Of a stretch of DNA of 64,000 bases, positions 52,817 to 61,493 are shown piece after piece. Each line of letters begins with the position of its first letter. The first letter of the stretch is position 1. The position numbers and the translations under genes are program-made. The notes below the pieces were generated by a model that worked only from the letters and a program-made list of their open reading frames with translations, ran no database searches and had not been told where the DNA came from. Origin of the DNA: Nocardioides sp. NBC_00368 (GTDB lineage Bacteria > Actinomycetota > Actinomycetes > Propionibacteriales > Nocardioidaceae). The stretch is from NCBI RefSeq assembly GCF_036090055.1, contig NZ_CP107970.1:1986501-2050500 (forward strand), written 5' to 3'.

Positions 52817-52832
52817 GTGACAACGGACGCTG
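52817..52832. promoter_or_regulatory. 16-base element shared with the 57.6 kb hydrolase
   Basis: GTGACAACGGACGCTG here and GTGACAACCGCCGCTG at 57622-57637 differ at two positions. Each lies upstream of one of the two paralogous alpha/beta hydrolases in the same orientation, so they may be binding sites of one regulator or remains of a common ancestral promoter. Confidence 0.35.
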
Positions 52833-52935
52833 AATCGACCTGAGCTGGTCCTCAGGCCCCACCGCACGCTCGTGCGGGCCCTCGACCCAGCGCTCATGCG
52901 ACCCGCCACCATCCGGTCCGTGTGTGGTCCGCTGT

Positions 52936-52946
52936 GTGACAGTCAC
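52936..52946. promoter_or_regulatory. palindrome GTGACAGTCAC
   Basis: A perfect five-base inverted repeat with a one-base centre, 30 bases before the acetyltransferase start. Similar GTGAC/GTCAC elements occur at 35164, 38291 and (inverted) 47880. Confidence 0.35.
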
Positions 52947-52975
52947 GCCGACATGGGCTGTCTGGTCGGTGGACC

Positions 52976-53515
52976 ATGAGCAGAATCATTGAAACTCCGC
53001 GCCTCGAGCTGCGCCCCTGGACAACTGAGGACCTCGAAGGCGCCCGGTCGATATACGCCGCACCTGCAGTGACCCGATGGCTGCCTTCAGCCACCGTGGT
53101 CGGGCCCCCAGACGACTTGAAGACGCTGTTGGCCACGTGGGTCGCCGCCGACAGCGCGAGCCCAGGGTGTCTGGGGCACTGGGCTGTGACCCTGCGCTCG
53201 AGCCCCGAGGTCGTGGGCGGATTGTCGCTGCAGCCGGCTCCGCACGCGAGCGAGAGCGTGGCGGTCGCGTGGGCGCTCGCTCCTGACGCATGGGGGAATG
53301 GGTACGCCACCGAGGCCGCCAACGCGTTGGTCCGGTGGGCGATGCACGAGGGCGGCGTCATGGAGGTGTTCGCAATCGTCGATCCCGGAAACGCGCGCGC
53401 GCTCGAAACCGCCGTGCGGATCGGCATGGAGTGGGTCACCGACCTCAACCAGCCGACAGGAAGGCATTACCGGGTCTACAGGATCAGGCACGGTGACCTG
53501 GACTGGGAAGGCTGA
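52976..53515 (+). CDS. GNAT-family N-acetyltransferase (RimJ/RimL type)
   Basis: 179 residues. Starts MSRIIETPRLELRPWTTEDL, typical of the RimJ/RimL branch; the acetyl-CoA loop appears as APDAWGNGYATEAANALVRW and the C-terminal NARALETAVRIGMEWV is the conserved exit strand. It acetylates an amino group of a protein terminus or small molecule. It is monocistronic in appearance, divergent from the hydrolase at 52730. Confidence 0.9.
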   Translation: MSRIIETPRLELRPWTTEDLEGARSIYAAPAVTRWLPSATVVGPPDDLKTLLATWVAADSASPGCLGHWAVTLRSSPEVVGGLSLQPAPHASESVAVAWALAPDAWGNGYATEAANALVRWAMHEGGVMEVFAIVDPGNARALETAVRIGMEWVTDLNQPTGRHYRVYRIRHGDLDWEG

Positions 53516-53725
53516 ATCGGCGACCTGTCCACCGTCTCAGGCCGGCCCCGTCCGACGCTGGGTCGGGCACATCGCTACGGGCGTGCTGAGCCCGCCCCGG
53601 CCCTGGTCCGTGGTCTCCATGGTGACCACGGAATGACTACGGACCTTCCGTGGCGCGGACCGTCACCGGGGCGGCGGAGGGTGAGCACATCTCAGCCTCA
53701 AGTCGACCACGAACTGGAGACCAGG

Positions 53726-54445
53726 ATGTCCACACCCAGCCCGAAGATGACCCAGACCGAGCCCTGCGAGGGTGTCACCACGGAACTCGACCATGCATTG
53801 CGTGCCTTCTTATCGCAGCGGGTGAGGCTGTTCGGCATCGCACTTCGTATCGTCGGCGACCCTTCGCTCGCCGAGGACGTGGTCCAGGAGGCGTGGCTGC
53901 GGTGGCAGCGCACGGACCGAGGGAAGATCAGGAACCCGGCAGCCTTCCTGACCACGACCACGACCCGGCTGGCGATCAACGTGGTCCAGTCGGCTCGGCA
54001 TCGCCACGAGATGCCCATGGACGCCCCGGAGACGGCGAGGAGTGACCTCGGCGAAGACCCTACCTTCCGGGTCGAACAAGCTGTGGCGGTCGAGGAAACC
54101 CTGCGTGTGCTGACGGCGCGGCTGAGCCCGGCCGAGCTCGCGGCGTACGTTCTGCGCAAAGGGTTCGACTACCCCTACGACGAGATAGCACACCTGCTAC
54201 GGACCACCGCGACGAATGCGCGCCAGTTGGCACGTCGCGCGCAGCAACGGCTCGAGGCCGGTGCGGACCAACCCGTCGCTGCAGATCTCCACCGGCGTCT
54301 GACCGACGCGTTCTTGGTGGCCGTCCGCCTGGGCGATGTGTCGCCCCTGGCCGACCTTCTCGCTCAACATGCGGCCTTCACGATCCAGCGGAACCGCCGT
54401 CGGACATGCCTGCCATCTGAGTCCGCCCTGCCCCGGTCCGCCTGA
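53726..54445 (+). CDS. ECF sigma factor (SigJ-like) with clipped C-terminal domain
   Basis: 239 residues from the ATG at 53726 (GGAG six bases upstream). Sigma region 2 is clear (ALRIVGDPSLAEDVVQEAWL, then FLTTTTTRLAINVVQSARHR) and region 4 follows (ELAAYVLRKGFDYPYDEIAH). SigJ/ECF41-type factors carry a SnoaL-like regulatory domain of about 100 residues; here it begins (DAFLVAVRLGDVSPLADLLA) but diverges and ends some 30 residues in. The loss could change its activity. A small acidic protein gene starts 16 bases later. Confidence 0.85.
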   Translation: MSTPSPKMTQTEPCEGVTTELDHALRAFLSQRVRLFGIALRIVGDPSLAEDVVQEAWLRWQRTDRGKIRNPAAFLTTTTTRLAINVVQSARHRHEMPMDAPETARSDLGEDPTFRVEQAVAVEETLRVLTARLSPAELAAYVLRKGFDYPYDEIAHLLRTTATNARQLARRAQQRLEAGADQPVAADLHRRLTDAFLVAVRLGDVSPLADLLAQHAAFTIQRNRRRTCLPSESALPRSA

Positions 54446-54461
54446 ACAGAGGAGCACAGTC

Positions 54462-54734
54462 ATGAACAACGAGCCCATCCCGCTGCATGTCGAGATCGAC
54501 CTGGAGATCACCGAGGTCGAGGCGAGCGCCGACCTCGAGGGGAACGACGAACCGGAGCGCGCCCCCTACGAGATCCGGCTGCACAGTCTTCACGACGCCG
54601 CGGTGGCGGTCGAGAGGACCGACTTGGACACTGCGGTGTCTGGCGTCGAGGTGACGGTGGAGGTCACGGCCGTCCCGGAGAAGTCCCCGTTGGAGTCCTC
54701 GGCGAGGTTTCCCACCGAGTCCTCGGAGGCTTGA
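54462..54734 (+). CDS. 90-residue acidic hypothetical protein
   Basis: The ATG has AGAGGAG nine bases upstream and lies 16 bases after the sigma factor stop. The sequence is rich in Glu, Asp and Val in an alternating pattern (IPLHVEIDLEITEVEASADL; VEVTVEVTAVPEKSPLESSA), suggesting extended beta structure. No domain is recognised. Position suggests co-expression with the sigma factor; an anti-sigma role is conceivable but there is no motif for it. Confidence 0.65.
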   Translation: MNNEPIPLHVEIDLEITEVEASADLEGNDEPERAPYEIRLHSLHDAAVAVERTDLDTAVSGVEVTVEVTAVPEKSPLESSARFPTESSEA

Positions 54735-54765
54735 GGACCCGAGGGGTGCAGCCTCTCGGAGAACA

Positions 54766-56472
54766 CTATTCGCGGAAGTCGATGCTGCGGTGCGTGCCGT
54801 CGCACAGTGGTTTGTTCCCCGAGTGTCCGCACCGGCACAGCATGACCCTGTTGCGGATCTCCCACGGTTGTCCATCCGCGCGGAGAATGGGGATGCCGCC
54901 CGTGACCCACAAGGCACTGGCCAGGCCGTGCTCTTCCTCGATCACCGAGACCGCCATCGGCAGGTCGGGCTCGATCGCTTCTGCGTCAGGTTCGAGAGCG
55001 TACGTGTAGGAGCCCGAGGGGCATCGGTCGACCATCCACATGACGTGGGCACGGGCGTCAGAGTCGGTGGTGTCGGGCAGCCAGTCGTCGAGCTGCTTGG
55101 TCCGCCCGACACAGAACGCGGCGTGCATGCACAGGCTTCCGACGCGGCGTATCGAAATACCTTCGCCTTCTTGACGCCACATCCGGTCGGTGTAGCTGCC
55201 GGTCTTGGCGGTCTCGGTGCCGTCGAAGCTGGTTCGGGCGTGGGAACCGTCGCAGAACGGCTTCGCACCCGACCGGCCGCACCGGCACAGGGCGTAGATC
55301 TCCTCGGTGGGGATCGTCTCGGTGCGGTGCCAGTCGAGGGAGTCGTCGTTCTCCGGGGCGACGACCTTCACCTTCCGCTGGAGGGGGATCTGGCCGTGCA
55401 CCAAGTACGGACCGTCGGGCAGGACCTCGATGAGGCGGGAGTCTTCGCTGCGCAATCGCCGGTCGGCGGGGATGACGTACTCGAACGTCGGGCCGGAGCC
55501 GATTTCGAACAACGCGAGTGCTTGGGCGCGCAGTCCGTACATCTCGCCGGTCGCCACCGACAGCAGCCGGGGACTACCGTTGAAGGCGCGCTCGAGGAGG
55601 TGGAGCAGTGCGGAGTAGGTGTGGTTGAACTCTTCCTGCGCGACCCGCACGGCGCTGCCGGGCGGATGGTCGGCGGTGCGTGGGTTGCTCGGCATGGTGT
55701 GGATGCCGTCCCAGTCGATGTGGACCGGGTCGCCGGTGGGCCCGGTGGCGGGCGTATCGCCCCGCCGGAATCGCCGGCCGGTCTTCAGTTCGACGAAGCG
55801 GTAGTAGTGGCCGACCTCGTCTCGCTCGGGGTGGAACATGTCGTGATCGCCGTCCCACACGTCGTGGTGCGCTGCGCCTTCGCCTTGTTCGACGATCTCG
55901 TCGAGTGCCTGGAGCGCGCTGGGGAGGTCGGTGACGGCGATGATCCGGCCGGCGCCGCCGTAGAACTGTTCGTCCGTGGCTTGTCGGGCTGGTTTCCCGG
56001 TGAAGACGGCTGCCTCCCCGAGACGGCTGCAGAGGGTCAGCAGGCCGGAGCGGATAGCGGCGTAGAACTGCCCGATGGTCTCGTAGCTGTCGCTCTCGGC
56101 GGGCGCGTCAACTGCCGAGGGCTGTTCGATTCGCAGGAACAGCTCCAGTGCCTCTGGTCCGAACGACCCGAGCGACACCGCGACGGAGCGGTCGCCGTGC
56201 GGGAGCGTTGTGGGGTACCCGCGCAACATCCGCGGCGTGTCGATGAGCGGCGCGCCGCCGACGGCGTTGAGCAGGTTTGCGGCGAGGGTGAGGTGGAGCA
56301 TCTCCTCGACGAAGACGCTGGTGACGACTTCGACCACTTCGGGATTTCGGGCCGGATCGAGCGAGTACAGGGCGCACAAGTACGGCGGGAGCGTGGAATG
56401 CTCCAGCTCAATGGCCCACTGGAGATGTTCACGTAGGTCATCGACGGTCTCGATGGGAGAGATGTTGGGCAT
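54766..56472 (-). CDS. ferritin-like domain fused to CDGSH / Fer4_19 / CDGSH iron-sulfur module
   Basis: 568 residues from the ATG at 56472. Residues 1-350 are a ferritin-like VioB-type domain (HLQWAIELEHSTLPPYLCAL; VFVEEMLHLTLAANLLNAVG), paralogous to 42832-43893. Then come a CDGSH zinc-finger-like 2Fe-2S motif (CRCGRSGAKPFCDGSH), a divergent mono-cluster ferredoxin-like segment (SLCMHAAFCVG and MVDRCPSGS, Fer4_19-type) and a second CDGSH motif (CRCGHSGNKPLCDGTH) near the C-terminus. The protein could pass electrons between iron-sulfur clusters and a di-iron centre in one chain. It converges on the small acidic gene. Confidence 0.9.
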   Translation of the reverse strand: MPNISPIETVDDLREHLQWAIELEHSTLPPYLCALYSLDPARNPEVVEVVTSVFVEEMLHLTLAANLLNAVGGAPLIDTPRMLRGYPTTLPHGDRSVAVSLGSFGPEALELFLRIEQPSAVDAPAESDSYETIGQFYAAIRSGLLTLCSRLGEAAVFTGKPARQATDEQFYGGAGRIIAVTDLPSALQALDEIVEQGEGAAHHDVWDGDHDMFHPERDEVGHYYRFVELKTGRRFRRGDTPATGPTGDPVHIDWDGIHTMPSNPRTADHPPGSAVRVAQEEFNHTYSALLHLLERAFNGSPRLLSVATGEMYGLRAQALALFEIGSGPTFEYVIPADRRLRSEDSRLIEVLPDGPYLVHGQIPLQRKVKVVAPENDDSLDWHRTETIPTEEIYALCRCGRSGAKPFCDGSHARTSFDGTETAKTGSYTDRMWRQEGEGISIRRVGSLCMHAAFCVGRTKQLDDWLPDTTDSDARAHVMWMVDRCPSGSYTYALEPDAEAIEPDLPMAVSVIEEEHGLASALWVTGGIPILRADGQPWEIRNRVMLCRCGHSGNKPLCDGTHRSIDFRE

Positions 56473-56619
56473 ACCGATGTGACCGAGCTGGAGCCGGGCA
56501 CGTGACACTCTCCCTGACCGTTCAACGGCAGCGCCCTCGAGATCTCACGCACAGCAGAACCTCGACGCCCCGGACGCGAGCGTTGCGCACGTCCGGGACG
56601 CCGACCTGAGACCTGGTGG

Positions 56620-57468
56620 TCAGGAAGCCGCCGCTGCTCGCTCGATGATGCGGGCGACAGCGCCGGGGTTCGTCATGAGGCCGACATGTCCGGCGTTGTA
56701 CTCCGTGACCTTCGACCCGGCGCGCTCGGCCATCGTGCGCTGGACGCTGGCGGGGATGATCACATCCTGGGTGCCGATCAGGCTCCAGGACGGGATCGTC
56801 GCCCAGGCAGGTTCGGCCGACGGCTCGTTGAGAGCGGCGAGCGTGGCAGGCCGCTGTGTCGCGTGGACGATGCTCTTGTCGGTGCCGTCCAGCCCGGTGG
56901 CGAACGAGGCGAACACGGTGGACCGTTTCAGGTAGACCTCGGTGTCCGGGGTGGGTGGGAGGGTGGCGGGCACGAAGTCGAAGATCGTGGTCGGATCTGC
57001 GGACAGCGCGGAGTCAGGTCCGGCGAGCTGGACGACGCTCTCGCCGGCGTCGGGCTGGAACGCGTTGATGTAGACGAGCGCCTCGACGTTCGGAGCACCG
57101 GTGGCGGCGTTGGTGATGACGGCCCCGCCGTAGGAGTGCCCGACCAGGACGACGGGGCCAGGGATGGTGTCGAGGAACGCCCGGACCGAGGCGGCGTCGC
57201 CGGACAGCGACCGGAGCGGGTTCGGCAGCGCGCGAACCTTGTAGCCGTCGCTGTGCAGCGTGGTGATGACTCGTGTCCAGCTGGCCGCGTCGGCCCAGGA
57301 GCCGTGGACCAGGACGACGGTCGGCTTCGCGGCCGGCGCGTGGCTCTCGGGGATGCTGTGCGCCGGGGCAAGGCCAGCGGTCAGGAGTGCGAGCGCCGAC
57401 AACAGCAGCGCCACGGTGCGCGGGTACGTCGATGTCCGCCGCGACGTTCGAGCGGTGGGGTTTCTCAT
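56620..57468 (-). CDS. secreted alpha/beta hydrolase
   Basis: 282 residues from the ATG at 57468 (AAGGAC upstream). A signal peptide is plain: twin Arg and basic start, TVALLLSALALLTAGLAPAH, cleavage probably after AHS. The hydrolase has VVLVHGSWADAASWTRVI, the nucleophile GHSYGGAVI, Asp in GTQDVIIP and His in NAGHVGLM. It is a paralogue of 51996-52730 with export added. Such enzymes cleave extracellular esters or amides. The upstream region carries the shared 16-base element. Confidence 0.92.
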   Translation of the reverse strand: MRNPTARTSRRTSTYPRTVALLLSALALLTAGLAPAHSIPESHAPAAKPTVVLVHGSWADAASWTRVITTLHSDGYKVRALPNPLRSLSGDAASVRAFLDTIPGPVVLVGHSYGGAVITNAATGAPNVEALVYINAFQPDAGESVVQLAGPDSALSADPTTIFDFVPATLPPTPDTEVYLKRSTVFASFATGLDGTDKSIVHATQRPATLAALNEPSAEPAWATIPSWSLIGTQDVIIPASVQRTMAERAGSKVTEYNAGHVGLMTNPGAVARIIERAAAAS

Positions 57469-57621
57469 GTGGATGTCCTTTTCAACAGCGCGGGACAGCT
57501 CCGGGTTGCCGGTACACGCCCGGGAAAGGCGTCCGAGAAGGACCGTGGCAGCAGTGTGCTGCCCGGAGAGGAGCCGACAGGGATGTCGACTCCCTGAGTT
57601 GACCGAACGCACGCCATGCCC

Positions 57622-57637
57622 GTGACAACCGCCGCTG
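57622..57637. promoter_or_regulatory. 16-base element upstream of the secreted hydrolase
   Basis: GTGACAACCGCCGCTG, 14 of 16 identical to 52817-52832 and lying 154 bases before the hydrolase start. See that entry. The interval 57469-57665 has no other feature. Confidence 0.35.
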
Positions 57638-57665
57638 TCAGCTGCGCCTGCTCGCGGCACAACGC

Positions 57666-58589
57666 TCACCTTGAATGAGTCATGTGGAAGTCGCGGACGA
57701 CGTCGACGATGAGGTCCGTGGTGCGGGCCAGGTAGGTCCGCCCGTCGGGCAACCGTGCGTCCGGGCTGATGTAGCTGTGTGGCCCGACGTGCGAGGAAGG
57801 GTCCAGCCAGTGGACGGTGACCTTACCGGCGCGGACAGCCCTGTTCCACGGGCTGGTGCGCCACAGGCGCCATCGCGGCGGGAACAGCCACGTACTGACC
57901 GGCTCGATCCGATCGCTTCGACTGGTGATCCGGTGGAAATGGGCGATGCCAGCGAGGTCGTTCGCTCCATTGTGGAACCCACCGATGGCGACGAGCAGGA
58001 CCGGCGGTGCGAGGAGATCTGCTCGTAGCCGGTCGACCGCGCCCGTCGCGACCTGAGCGCCGCCGCTGTAGCTGAGGAGCACGATGGGGATGCCGCTGCC
58101 AGGCCGATAGCCGGCGAGCTGGAGCTGGGCGGCGATCTGGGTACCGACGGCCCTGTTGTAGAAGGGCCGATAGCGCCGGTCGGCTGCGACGAAGATCTGC
58201 ATCACGTTGTGCAGGAACAGCAGGATCCCGGCGCGGCGACGGATGAACTTCCAGGCCCGTCGGTCGGCGAGCGGATGGCTCAATGGGGAGTACGGCTGTA
58301 CCTGACCGAGTATCCGGAGCTCGGGTGCGGCATCGATGAGGGCGCGGACAAGCTGGCCACCATCACGGCTGTCGGCGAACCGGCGCTTTCCGATGCCGTC
58401 GAGGTAGACCAGGTAGCCATCCGGCGGCCGATCAGGAAGGGCACCGCGGGCGTAGGGCATCCCTTCGGTCAGCGTGGAGGCGGGCGTGCGGAGCCCGATG
58501 CTGTAGGTCAGCACCTCGTGGCGCGCAAGGAGGGCTTCGACAACAAGGGCGAGCCCGACGAGAAGGACCCACGGCAGCAGTCCGCTCAT
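57666..58589 (-). CDS. membrane-anchored lipase-like protein
   Basis: 307 residues. One N-terminal membrane segment (LLPWVLLVGLALVVEALLA) is followed by a globular part with DGYLVYLDGIGKRRF and a nucleophile elbow VLLSYSGGAQVATGAV, plus a late His in PSSHVGPHSY. This is the outline of an alpha/beta hydrolase of lipase or thioesterase type facing the cytoplasm or membrane. The start overlaps the upstream membrane protein by four bases. Last gene of a four-gene operon with patatin and a glycosyltransferase. Confidence 0.7.
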   Translation of the reverse strand: MSGLLPWVLLVGLALVVEALLARHEVLTYSIGLRTPASTLTEGMPYARGALPDRPPDGYLVYLDGIGKRRFADSRDGGQLVRALIDAAPELRILGQVQPYSPLSHPLADRRAWKFIRRRAGILLFLHNVMQIFVAADRRYRPFYNRAVGTQIAAQLQLAGYRPGSGIPIVLLSYSGGAQVATGAVDRLRADLLAPPVLLVAIGGFHNGANDLAGIAHFHRITSRSDRIEPVSTWLFPPRWRLWRTSPWNRAVRAGKVTVHWLDPSSHVGPHSYISPDARLPDGRTYLARTTDLIVDVVRDFHMTHSR

Positions 58590-59062
58590 GCGACTGCCGC
58601 CCGGGTTCGCGGGGTGACGGCCCACGCGACACCCCACCGAATGGCGGTGACTGCGGCGGTGAGGCCGACGCCGGCGACGGCGACGCACATCAGCGCGGGC
58701 CACCATCCGATGTCGGACTCGGCGTGGAGGACTTGAGCGAGGCGAATGCCGACGCCGGTGATCAGGAGTGTGTGGAGGAACGGACCGAGGAGCGGGAACG
58801 CGAGGATGGCGCTGAGCAGCAGCGGCGCGACCATGCGCGACGTCCACTCGATCGCGACCTCGTCGCCGCCGAGGCGGGCAGCAAGCAGCTCGGATACCCA
58901 CGGCCAGGAGGTGAAGACCGCGGCTTCGACGAGCGTACCCGTGGCCAGCGAGATGGCGACGAACCACTCGGAGGCACCCGGCCGGCGAGACACCACCGGC
59001 AGCAACCGACCGACCGCCTCGGACAGGCCGGCGAGCAGCAGGAGGACGACAACGACCGACAT
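58586..59062 (-). CDS. hypothetical integral membrane protein
   Basis: 158 residues with four hydrophobic segments (MSVVVVLLLLAGLSEAVG; FVAISLATGTLVEAAVF; VAPLLLSAILAFPLLGPFLH; the last near WWPALMCVAVAGVGL). It starts four bases after the glycosyltransferase stop and overlaps the next gene by four bases. Probably an anchor or transporter component for the lipid-active enzymes of this operon. No family recognised. Confidence 0.75.
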   Translation of the reverse strand: MSVVVVLLLLAGLSEAVGRLLPVVSRRPGASEWFVAISLATGTLVEAAVFTSWPWVSELLAARLGGDEVAIEWTSRMVAPLLLSAILAFPLLGPFLHTLLITGVGIRLAQVLHAESDIGWWPALMCVAVAGVGLTAAVTAIRWGVAWAVTPRTRAAVA

Positions 59063-59066
59063 CGGC

Positions 59067-60242
59067 TCACACCACCGCCTGGAGCTGATGCTCGAGCTCG
59101 TCCGCGGCTCGGAGATGCCCGCCGGCGCGGCGTTGCGCCGAGCGGAGTTCGGCGGTGGCGACACGGAACCGGTCCTCGACGAGCACTCGCCGGACCGCGG
59201 TCCGGACTACTCCGTCGGCCAGATCGGCCGGTCTGATTGCGATGCCCGCATCGAGGTCGGCGACTCGCGCCGCCACCATGGGCTGGTCGGCTCCCTGGGG
59301 GATGACGACGAGGGGGACGCCGTGAAGCAGAGCTTCGTTGACGCTGTTCATCCCGCCATGGGTGACGAAAGCCGCGGCACGCGACAGCACCTCCAACTGA
59401 GGGACGGTACGACGGACGATGACGTTCGCCGGGAGGGCGCCGAGCTGGTCGGGGTCGGTCTGCCCGGTCGACACGACGACCGATCCGCCGAGGGGAGCGA
59501 TCTCGAGTGCGAGGCTCCGCAAGACGGCCGGATCGGCGCCGAAGACGGTGCCGAGTGACAGGTAGAGCACCGGATCCACGAGATGTTCGACAGCGAAGGT
59601 GTTGTCGACGGGACGTGCGCCGATGCTGGGGCCGACGAACCGGTAGCTGTGGTCGAACAGGTCGGCGTGCGGCTGGAACTCCGGCGAGGTGAACACCAGG
59701 TTGAGAGGCTGGGTCAGGTTGCCGAGATCAACGACGGGGATACCGAGGATGTCGTAGCGCCGCAGCGCCCCTCGAGCTTTGAGGAGATCGCGCAACGCGC
59801 CCGGTGCCGTGAAGGCGTCGCGGAGGGCGTGGGCGGCCTCGGTGGGGCTGGGGACGCCGAACCCGAAGGCGAACGTGGTGAACGACGAGACCGCCGGCAC
59901 GTCGAGCTCGCGAGCAGCCACTGCACCCCACAGGCACGCGGAGTCGTGGACGACCAGGTCGGGTTCGATCTCACAGAGGTCTCGGATGACCCCGGGAAGG
60001 AAGTCGACGGCCATGGTTGCCAGGCCGGCGACGAGGCCCAGCGGCGTGGGCGGGTCCGGGAGCGGGTGGTCGGGACCGTCGTAGGGGTGGACGGTGGCGC
60101 CTGCGGCGCGGATCTCGTCGGCGAAGGCCGGTGCGGTGTGGTAGCTGACCGTGTGCCCGCGCCGTGCCAGTTCGGCCACCAACGGCAGTGTCGGGTTGAC
60201 CCGACCATGCATGGAGATGTTGAGGAACGAGATGGTGCTCAT
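59067..60242 (-). CDS. UGT/MGT-type glycosyltransferase (GT1)
   Basis: 391 residues. N-terminal FLNISMHGRVNPTLPLVAEL and C-terminal donor-binding motif FVTHGGMNSVNEALLHGVPL, VVIPQGADQPMVAARV identify the GT1 family, which includes macrolide glycosyltransferases and rhamnosyl- or glucosyltransferases of lipids and phenolics. It uses an NDP-sugar in the cytoplasm. It overlaps the patatin gene by four bases, hinting that acceptor and lipase substrate are related lipids. Confidence 0.93.
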   Translation of the reverse strand: MSTISFLNISMHGRVNPTLPLVAELARRGHTVSYHTAPAFADEIRAAGATVHPYDGPDHPLPDPPTPLGLVAGLATMAVDFLPGVIRDLCEIEPDLVVHDSACLWGAVAARELDVPAVSSFTTFAFGFGVPSPTEAAHALRDAFTAPGALRDLLKARGALRRYDILGIPVVDLGNLTQPLNLVFTSPEFQPHADLFDHSYRFVGPSIGARPVDNTFAVEHLVDPVLYLSLGTVFGADPAVLRSLALEIAPLGGSVVVSTGQTDPDQLGALPANVIVRRTVPQLEVLSRAAAFVTHGGMNSVNEALLHGVPLVVIPQGADQPMVAARVADLDAGIAIRPADLADGVVRTAVRRVLVEDRFRVATAELRSAQRRAGGHLRAADELEHQLQAVV

Positions 60243-61165
60243 CGGGCCCTTTCGGTGGTCGTGTACAGACCGGGACCGTCGATGCGCAGATCGTCCAGGA
60301 ACCGGCAGGCGGTCTCGTACGCAGTGCGGATGAGCCGCTGTGAGTGGTCGAAGTCCCACGCCGCGGGCCAGGCGTCCACCCCCGTGGGCAGGACCACGGT
60401 CGGGACTGCGGTGGCGACTTCGCGCAGGTCGCGTCGTACCTGGTCCTGAAGGCGCAGACGATAGGCGCGGAGCGCGACCGCAGTCGCACTGCGACCGCGC
60501 AGGGCGCCGCCGTCCGGGGTCCAAGCGCCAGTGGTCAGGACGAGCACGCTGGCGGCACCTGCCAGTCGGGCTGCGCGCACCGGGACGCAGGAGACGACGC
60601 CGCCGTCGACGAGGGTGCGACCGTCACGTTCGACCGGCGGCAGGATGCCGGGGATGGCTGTGCTCGCCAGCAGCGCGGTCGTGAGGTTCCCGTGGTCGAG
60701 CGTCACCTCGTCTCCGGTGGCGAGGTCGGTGGCGACCGCTACGAACGGAACGGGGAGCTGCTCGATGCGGGCTGGGACATCGGCGCGCTCGATGAGTCGG
60801 CGCAGTCCGCGGTCGCCGCACACGCTGGTTCGGGCCGGGAAGTATCCCACCGGGAACACGTCGCGGCGCGACAGGCCGACCCACACGTCCTGTAGCCGCT
60901 GGGCGGCGTCATGCGGGTGTGCCGCTCCGACGGCACCAGTGAGCGCGCCCACGGACGTGCCGACGATGAGGTCGGGGACGAAACCTCGCTGTTCGAGGGC
61001 GTAGCCGACGCCGGCGTGAGCGGCTCCCAGGACGCCTCCACCGCTGACGACGACTGCGACCGGCCGGGGAAGGTCATCCAGGCTCGAGCGCGGTGCGCGG
61101 GCGACCGCGACTGCGGATCGAGCAGTCGGCGCGAGCATCTCGCTGTGGTTGGCGTCCATGCGCAT
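60239..61165 (-). CDS. patatin-like phospholipase
   Basis: 308 residues (ATG 61165; a GTG at 61168 and ATG at 61159 are alternatives). Catalytic dyad of the patatin fold: VVSGGGVLGAAHAGV oxyanion loop, nucleophile GTSVGALTG and Asp in LVDGGVVSCVPV. Short relatives (RssA/YchK-like) hydrolyse acyl chains from phospholipids. It is the first gene of the four-gene operon and is divergent from the TetR gene across a 328-bp region. Confidence 0.93.
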   Translation of the reverse strand: MRMDANHSEMLAPTARSAVAVARAPRSSLDDLPRPVAVVVSGGGVLGAAHAGVGYALEQRGFVPDLIVGTSVGALTGAVGAAHPHDAAQRLQDVWVGLSRRDVFPVGYFPARTSVCGDRGLRRLIERADVPARIEQLPVPFVAVATDLATGDEVTLDHGNLTTALLASTAIPGILPPVERDGRTLVDGGVVSCVPVRAARLAGAASVLVLTTGAWTPDGGALRGRSATAVALRAYRLRLQDQVRRDLREVATAVPTVVLPTGVDAWPAAWDFDHSQRLIRTAYETACRFLDDLRIDGPGLYTTTERAR

Positions 61166-61451
61166 CACTTTCTGTCGGCCTCGTGGTGGTCATGAGGTTC
61201 GACCGATCTGCGTGCCGACGTGTGACAGACGACGGGCACATCGCAAACCGGACGCGGCACACCGAGGAGGCATCGCCCTCCACCAGGGCCATCGCTCCTA
61301 CGACTCGAGATCGGGATAGGACGCATGCTCGTCACGGGCGTCCCGATGTCCGAGGCGTTGTCAGAGGTCGAAGCCATCGGCGCTCTGCTCGGAGGTGGTC
61401 TGGGCTGTCTGGGAGCTCATCGGAACCTTCCAGGAGAACGAAGCGCGATTA

Positions 61452-61480
61452 ATTCAACGGCATTGAATACAACGATGTTG
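61452..61480. promoter_or_regulatory. double palindromic TetR operator
   Basis: ATTCAA-CGGCA-TTGAAT (61452-61468) is a perfect inverted repeat, followed at once by CAAC-GAT-GTTG (61470-61480). They lie 14-42 bases before the TetR start and in the divergent region to the patatin operon. The spacing suits cooperative TetR dimers on neighbouring faces. The remainder of 61166-61451 shows nothing definite. Confidence 0.7.
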
Positions 61481-61493
61481 ATACCTTGGCGAT

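Noticed and set aside
54790..56436. Plus-strand 548-codon frame opposite the ferritin-like/CDGSH gene
   Set aside because: It is a mirror frame of the CDGSH fusion gene, low complexity and without a credible start.
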